Shown here one piece after another: positions 5,187 through 9,742 of a DNA stretch of 9,742 nt. The notes beneath the pieces were generated by a model. That model searched no databases, was not told the origin of the DNA, and saw nothing but the letters and a program-made list of their open reading frames with translations. The translations under genes and the position numbers were made by a program. Positions within the stretch are counted from its first letter, which is position 1; every line of letters starts with the position of its first letter. The stretch comes from an uncultured bacterium (GTDB lineage Bacteria > Bacillota_I > Bacilli_A > RF39 > UBA660). The stretch spans positions 1 through 9,742 of the forward strand of contig OMUM01000166.1 in the NCBI GenBank assembly GCA_900314225.1, in the 5' to 3' direction.

Positions 5187-7274
5187 TTATTTTCTCAATA
5201 ACCATTGTAAAGTCTTATTACTTTTATCATCTTTTACAACAAAGTTTGTTATAAATGCAGATACTTCTTTTCCTTTGAAACTACTAAATGAATGATAAGA
5301 ATCAGCAAAATTAGAATTACCTGTTTTATAGTCGATTATAGTATATTTTATTGATCTATAAAATTCATTAAAATTTGTCATAAATGCTATCATTAAAATT
5401 ATAATAAGAACATTTTGTTTTCTATGAATTTTTATATCTGTATTTTTATATTCATCTAAATATTTAATTACTAATAAATATAAAATAATTAATAAAGGTA
5501 TAGTAGATCTATTTCCTAAATCTGCTCCACCTATATAAAACAAAGGTGCAATTGCAAAATATATGAAACACATCAACAATGGCTTGAAATTCTTTTTATT
5601 AATAATTACTATGTATACAAAAAACTCTAACAATACAAATAATATATAACTTATTAAAGTGTTCTCTAAATTTCCGTTTTTTATAGCATCTATTATAAAC
5701 ATTCCCTTTTTAGATTCATTCAATGTATACATGAATACTATCGGTAAAACAGAAATACATCCAAAGAAATTTTCTATTGTTAACAATTCTTTAATTCTAT
5801 CTAGATTAAGCATTTTATCAAATTTTTTTCCAAATATTATATAGCAGAAAATCAAATACAAGAATCCAAGCATTGGGAAAGGTCCAAATGGTACAAGCAA
5901 TGCAAAGAAGAATCCACATGTTCTATAATCCTTTTGTTGTAAGAATAACAATACAGCTATCCATGCGGGAATACTCTGATTAAATACCCAGAATAATTGT
6001 GTAATGAAACTAGACATACAGAAAATTCCCATACTTGTATCTATATGTGTTGATCCAATTGGTGATATTGGTAAACCATAATATTTATTCATTAATATAT
6101 GACCAATTATATTTAATCCACCAATTGATATAAATATAAAGAAATATCTATATTTTATATTCCTCATAAATCTACATACATAGTAGAAGAATAAAGCTAC
6201 TCCTATAGTTTGCCATAAAAGCATAAACAAACTTGCTATTCTAAAGCCTACCACTTTTCCAATTAGTGCACCTGGTAACCAAAAGGCAAAGTAATAATTA
6301 AAAATTCCCGATTTTCCAAAAATACTCATTTCATATTTCATACCAGAATAATTATATCTAACTGGCCATGAATTTTCTATTAAATCTCTAAATATTGCAT
6401 TTCTTCCATGATAATCCCAGTTTTGCATAAATAGTCCACCGGCACCTGACATTACATTAATAATTATAATTAATATGAAGAAAAAGATAAGTTTTTTTCT
6501 ATTAAATATTTTCTTATATTCATCCATTTCTAGATATTTAAATTTCTTTATTGTAAATATGGTTGCAATAATTAATAAAATTATACATGGAATAGATACT
6601 AATCTGTTATACCAAAAAAACAATTGAATAATAATTGGAATAACCAAAAATAAAATTCCACTTACATATAATATTTTATCTATTTTTAGATATTTTTTTA
6701 TTTTTCCTTCTCTATCATCACATAAATCGTATATTTTATCTTTATTTACAAGATAAGCATTATCTGCTATATCCATCATTGGTTTATCTGACATAGAATC
6801 AGAATAGAATGATTTAAATTTTATGTTTTTTTCTTCTTTTTTTATTCTATTAACTTTCTCATATCCATAGCAATTTTTGCCTTCAAATTTTCCGGTTTTT
6901 TTATTTACTTTTGATGCAATAACTTTAAATTTATATTTTCTTTCTAATGGTTTAAGCAAAAATTCTGGAGAAGCAGAAATAATTATATCTGTTTTTTCTT
7001 TTTGAGAAATATACCAATCCTTAATCTTTTTATCATTAACTTTCCAAAATTCTTTTACATAACTATCAACATCATCTATTTTTTTTAGAAAAGAAAAAAC
7101 ATATTCTTTAAATTTTGTTTTTTCTATAATACCTAAAATATATAATATTAAACCATATATTTGAATAGGAAGCATTAAAAGAACTTTTTTGTTTTTCTTC
7201 AAGCAAAATTTATAAAAGTCTACTGATGAATCTCCATCATAAATTGTTTTATCAAAATCATATCCATTTATCAT
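5187..7274 (-). CDS. HAD phosphatase fused to a GT-C-like polytopic membrane domain
   Basis: A 695-residue two-part protein. Residues 1 to about 195 form a HAD-IB (SerB/PSP-like) phosphatase. Motif I is DFDKT (Asp6, Asp8), motif II Ser100 in IISASPEF, the motif III Lys probably 140 in GYEKVNR, and motif IV DSMSDKPM (Asp159, Asp163), so the active site looks complete. After a membrane hairpin at about 200-243, residues 262-680 form a polytopic domain of about ten segments. Its first external loop has QNWDYHGRNAIF and SWPV, with Asp287 and His289, resembling the acidic loop of GT-C glycosyltransferases. The start overlaps the UbiA stop as ATGA, and GGAGG lies about 15 nt upstream. By analogy with the phosphatase step attributed to Rv3807c in mycobacteria, the HAD part may remove the 5-phosphate from polyprenyl-phosphate phosphoribose and the membrane part may transfer the sugar. 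The fusion is plain; the substrates are inferred. Confidence 0.85.
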   Translation of the reverse strand: MINGYDFDKTIYDGDSSVDFYKFCLKKNKKVLLMLPIQIYGLILYILGIIEKTKFKEYVFSFLKKIDDVDSYVKEFWKVNDKKIKDWYISQKEKTDIIISASPEFLLKPLERKYKFKVIASKVNKKTGKFEGKNCYGYEKVNRIKKEEKNIKFKSFYSDSMSDKPMMDIADNAYLVNKDKIYDLCDDREGKIKKYLKIDKILYVSGILFLVIPIIIQLFFWYNRLVSIPCIILLIIATIFTIKKFKYLEMDEYKKIFNRKKLIFFFILIIIINVMSGAGGLFMQNWDYHGRNAIFRDLIENSWPVRYNYSGMKYEMSIFGKSGIFNYYFAFWLPGALIGKVVGFRIASLFMLLWQTIGVALFFYYVCRFMRNIKYRYFFIFISIGGLNIIGHILMNKYYGLPISPIGSTHIDTSMGIFCMSSFITQLFWVFNQSIPAWIAVLLFLQQKDYRTCGFFFALLVPFGPFPMLGFLYLIFCYIIFGKKFDKMLNLDRIKELLTIENFFGCISVLPIVFMYTLNESKKGMFIIDAIKNGNLENTLISYILFVLLEFFVYIVIINKKNFKPLLMCFIYFAIAPLFYIGGADLGNRSTIPLLIILYLLVIKYLDEYKNTDIKIHRKQNVLIIILMIAFMTNFNEFYRSIKYTIIDYKTGNSNFADSYHSFSSFKGKEVSAFITNFVVKDDKSNKTLQWLLRK

Positions 7275-8143
7275 AATAAATACAACAAACCTCCCATTAC
7301 TATTATATATAAGACTACAACTGCAATTAATTTTTTATCTGATAATACTACTTCTATTGGATCACCATGTGAATTTCCTTCTATATTTAAACTATATAAT
7401 TGTAATATCACCATTACTATAGGAATTGTCCAAAATAAGTAGTCGTTTCCTATTCTTTTAATGGTAGTAGGATCAACACACCATAATGAATAAGATACAA
7501 TTGCAAGTCCAAGACATACATACATATTTTTATCTAAAAATTCTTTATTATATAGACTTAAAACCTTTCTACTTTTATCACCATTTTTGATAATTTCATT
7601 TCTACGTTTACCAAATCCTAAATAAAATGAGCCAAAAATAATCATTAAATATAAGAATTTTGATACTTCAACGTTTATAGCAACTCCACCATACATAACT
7701 CTTAGCACAAAACCAGATACAAGTATTACTACATCAATAATTGGAACATTTTTTAGTTTTTTACTATATAAAATATTTAATACAATATATATTAATGGTA
7801 TTAAAACAACAAATATATTGTTTGTCTTACTATAGAAAAATAACATAATAACGGCAATTATTACTGACAAAATTCCAATAACAATATATGCTTTCTTTTT
7901 TGAAATTTCACCAGATGCAAGTGGTCTAAACTTTTTAACTGGATGTAATTTATCTTTTTCTATATCACTAATGTCATTCAAAATATAAACTATTGACGAA
8001 GTAAAACAGAAAACAATAAATGCAAGAGTTGTTAGTATTATATAATTAATATTAAATAAATTTAAACTAAAGAATATTGGTAAAAATACTAAAAAGTTTT
8101 TTAGCCAATGTTTCATTCTAATCAATTTAATATATTTATTCAT
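7271..8143 (-). CDS. UbiA-family polyprenyl-phosphate phosphoribosyltransferase (DPPR synthase-like)
   Basis: A 290-residue integral-membrane prenyltransferase-fold enzyme. It has the first Asp-rich motif NDISDIEKDKLHPVKKFRP followed by LASG (residues 56-78). The HPxKxxRPxA(S/A)G pattern is characteristic of decaprenyl-phosphate phosphoribosyltransferase (Rv3806c-like) rather than menaquinone or heme UbiA enzymes. The second motif is LKNVPIIDVVI with Asp137, then GFVLRVMYGG with Arg148, and GFGKRRNE near 176-183. About eight or nine membrane segments are seen. The expected reaction is PRPP plus polyprenyl phosphate giving polyprenyl-phosphate 5-phosphoribose at the inner face of the membrane. 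The start overlaps the upstream gene by 8 nt with GGAG 9 nt before the ATG. It hands over to a phosphatase domain in the next gene, which fits the pathway. The donor is inferred from family membership. Confidence 0.88.
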   Translation of the reverse strand: MNKYIKLIRMKHWLKNFLVFLPIFFSLNLFNINYIILTTLAFIVFCFTSSIVYILNDISDIEKDKLHPVKKFRPLASGEISKKKAYIVIGILSVIIAVIMLFFYSKTNNIFVVLIPLIYIVLNILYSKKLKNVPIIDVVILVSGFVLRVMYGGVAINVEVSKFLYLMIIFGSFYLGFGKRRNEIIKNGDKSRKVLSLYNKEFLDKNMYVCLGLAIVSYSLWCVDPTTIKRIGNDYLFWTIPIVMVILQLYSLNIEGNSHGDPIEVVLSDKKLIAVVVLYIIVMGGLLYLL

Positions 8144-9737
8144 TTATTTCAACTCCTATTCTCCAACTATACATATATCTTAATTTTTTTTCTTCAATAT
8201 TGTTTTTTATAGTATATTTTACCCCATTGTCATTTAGAGTATAAAAATAACCATATAAATCGCTCATTCCTCCAAGTTTTAATTTTAAATCTTTCATATT
8301 CTTCATAGTGTTAATATCATTTGTTATGTTTTTAAAGCTTCTTACTTCTTTATACTTTATATATCCAAATGGAAGTAAATTAAGAATTATTGCTGCTAAC
8401 ATTACTAATGTAACTACACTATTAATCTTTGATTTATTATACTTTCTCATATATATTAATGAAACCAATGTACCAATTTGAAATAAGTATAATTGAGGTA
8501 CGTATCTAGCCCACCATATTTCCTTTACTAATAATGAACTAAGTAAAATGGCAATTATTGGCAATAGTATATATTGTGCTTTATCTTTTTCGTTTTTTAA
8601 TATTTTAATTATAGAATATATGAATACTGGTATTGTTAAGATGAATACTAATGCATATAACGGACCAAACCCACCTATTCTTGTATCAGCTGCATATAAT
8701 TCATCAATTTCACTTTTATATAATTTTATTGGTAACTTCATAGTTGGTTCTTTGCTTCCATATGATACATTTTCAGTTTTTGAGAATAGTGATATAAAAT
8801 ATTTTTCAAACATATTTTTCTTTCCAAAAGATTTAGGTTGCATAGTTGTTATTATATCTACTTTATCTTTACCAACTATTGGATATAATGGATTTTTGTG
8901 ATCAATAGTATTTTTGATATATGAATTTGCCCCAACTAAGAATATTGCTATAGAAAATATTATAGTGAAACATATGGTAATTCTCTTAGCTATTTTTTTA
9001 TAATCCGGATTCTTTCTATATTTTATTAACCAATAAAAATAGAATGTTGCTGCAATTACTCCTGAACACAGTAGTCCTGTATACTTAATATTTGTAAAAA
9101 TTGTACATACAGAAATTAAGCATATCCAAAGAACTATATTTGTTTTCTCTGTCGGTTTTACCATAAACAATAGTAGAAGCTCCATTAAAAATAGAATTCC
9201 CATGATACCATCTACATAATAAGTAAATATTTGTACTAAAACAATTGGATTTAATACTGTGATTAACGATATTATTGTAGACCATTTTTTATCCAAAATC
9301 TTACGTAATACGTTATAAGTAATAACAAAAATCATTATTGATAAAATTAATGTAATACATTTACCACTTTCAATGTTTCCTGTCATATTATAAATAACTG
9401 CTGCAATTATCCAAGTTGCCTTCGGATAATGTTCTATCCATAAATCCATTTTATCTGATTTATCTATTTTAACAACGTTACTATTATTTTTTTGAAATTG
9501 TCTTGTTGTTTCATATATAGGGTTCCAACCATTTTTTATAAATGCAATTGCTGTTTTATGGTATGAGTTACCATCAACTGTTAAATCATATGTTTTATTA
9601 TAAACAAATGGCATTATTAATAATAAAAATAAATATATTATTATTACAATAATTTTACTTTTTTTAGTATCAATATCTTTAAACAAATATATTATTATTG
9701 GTATAATAATACTTAAAATTTGTATTAATCCTAACAT
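8136..9737 (-). CDS. GT-C-like polytopic membrane glycosyltransferase, possibly incomplete at the window edge
   Basis: A 533-residue membrane protein with about ten to twelve hydrophobic segments. Its first external loop carries VDGNSYHKTAIAF and GWNP (Asp55, His60), and a second acidic loop carries IEHYPKATW (Glu102). These are features of ArnT/PMT-like GT-C enzymes, which use polyprenyl-phosphate sugars on the outer face of the membrane. The last 80 or so residues form a soluble tail ending SWRIGVEINE. It is the first visible gene of the operon with the UbiA and HAD/GT-C genes, so it is a candidate user of the pentose donor they would make. The ATG at 9735-9737 is plausible because a membrane segment follows at once. 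The frame is open to the window end 5 nt later, though, so an earlier start cannot be excluded and the ribosome binding site cannot be seen. Confidence 0.75.
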   Translation of the reverse strand: MLGLIQILSIIIPIIIYLFKDIDTKKSKIIVIIIYLFLLLIMPFVYNKTYDLTVDGNSYHKTAIAFIKNGWNPIYETTRQFQKNNSNVVKIDKSDKMDLWIEHYPKATWIIAAVIYNMTGNIESGKCITLILSIMIFVITYNVLRKILDKKWSTIISLITVLNPIVLVQIFTYYVDGIMGILFLMELLLLFMVKPTEKTNIVLWICLISVCTIFTNIKYTGLLCSGVIAATFYFYWLIKYRKNPDYKKIAKRITICFTIIFSIAIFLVGANSYIKNTIDHKNPLYPIVGKDKVDIITTMQPKSFGKKNMFEKYFISLFSKTENVSYGSKEPTMKLPIKLYKSEIDELYAADTRIGGFGPLYALVFILTIPVFIYSIIKILKNEKDKAQYILLPIIAILLSSLLVKEIWWARYVPQLYLFQIGTLVSLIYMRKYNKSKINSVVTLVMLAAIILNLLPFGYIKYKEVRSFKNITNDINTMKNMKDLKLKLGGMSDLYGYFYTLNDNGVKYTIKNNIEEKKLRYMYSWRIGVEINE

Positions 9738-9742
9738 GTTTT

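Noticed and set aside
8548..8901. Plus-strand 117-codon open frame
   Set aside because: It is antisense to the well-supported GT-C-like gene, shows no family motif and has no ribosome binding site.
9085..9285. Minus-strand 66-codon open frame
   Set aside because: It overlaps the GT-C-like gene in another frame and shows no independent motif.

Overview
The window is very AT-rich (about a quarter G+C by eye) and every gene I can support lies on the minus strand, so transcription runs from high to low coordinates. TagH/TagG-type export genes, GGAGG-like ribosome binding sites, sigma-A-like promoters and U-tailed hairpin terminators point to a low-GC Gram-positive (Bacillota) bacterium. Tryptophan is coded by TGG, and TGA ends two genes (tagH and the UbiA gene), so the code is the standard bacterial one. 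The theme is surface-glycan assembly, modification and export.

Region A (about 9737 to 5187) is a tight three-gene operon. It holds a GT-C-like polytopic glycosyltransferase at the window edge, a UbiA-family prenyltransferase with decaprenyl-phosphate phosphoribosyltransferase motifs (8-nt overlap), and a fusion of an N-terminal HAD phosphatase to a GT-C-like membrane domain (ATGA overlap). A hairpin terminator at 5106-5161 closes it. The simplest reading is that 5-phosphoribose is loaded onto polyprenyl phosphate, the HAD domain removes the 5-phosphate, and one or both GT-C domains transfer the pentofuranose to an extracytoplasmic acceptor. No DprE1/DprE2 epimerase is in the window, so on local evidence the sugar would be ribose rather than arabinose.

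Region B (5014 to 3047) has its own extended -10 promoter, then a GtrB-like polyprenyl-phosphate glycosyltransferase, a small unrecognised ORF, and an SGNH hydrolase reading frame with no start codon before its catalytic serine. The last two join exactly if one base is re-read at an A_AAA_AAG heptamer. The hydrolase also has Ile in place of the block III Asn, which suggests decay. A terminator follows.

Region C (2981 to 1768) has a promoter and an acyltransferase-3 gene interrupted by one in-frame TAA. Acyltransferase-3 and SGNH proteins often cooperate in glycan O-acetylation, so this strain may have lost a wall O-acetylation module.

Region D (1711 to 36) is a tagH-tagG ABC-2 exporter operon, probably for wall teichoic acid or a similar polymer. 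Its -10 box sits in a four-copy 7-bp tandem repeat, and it ends in a 13-bp perfect-stem terminator. No RNA gene, CRISPR array, insertion sequence or replication origin was seen, and there is no gene-free stretch over 300 bases.
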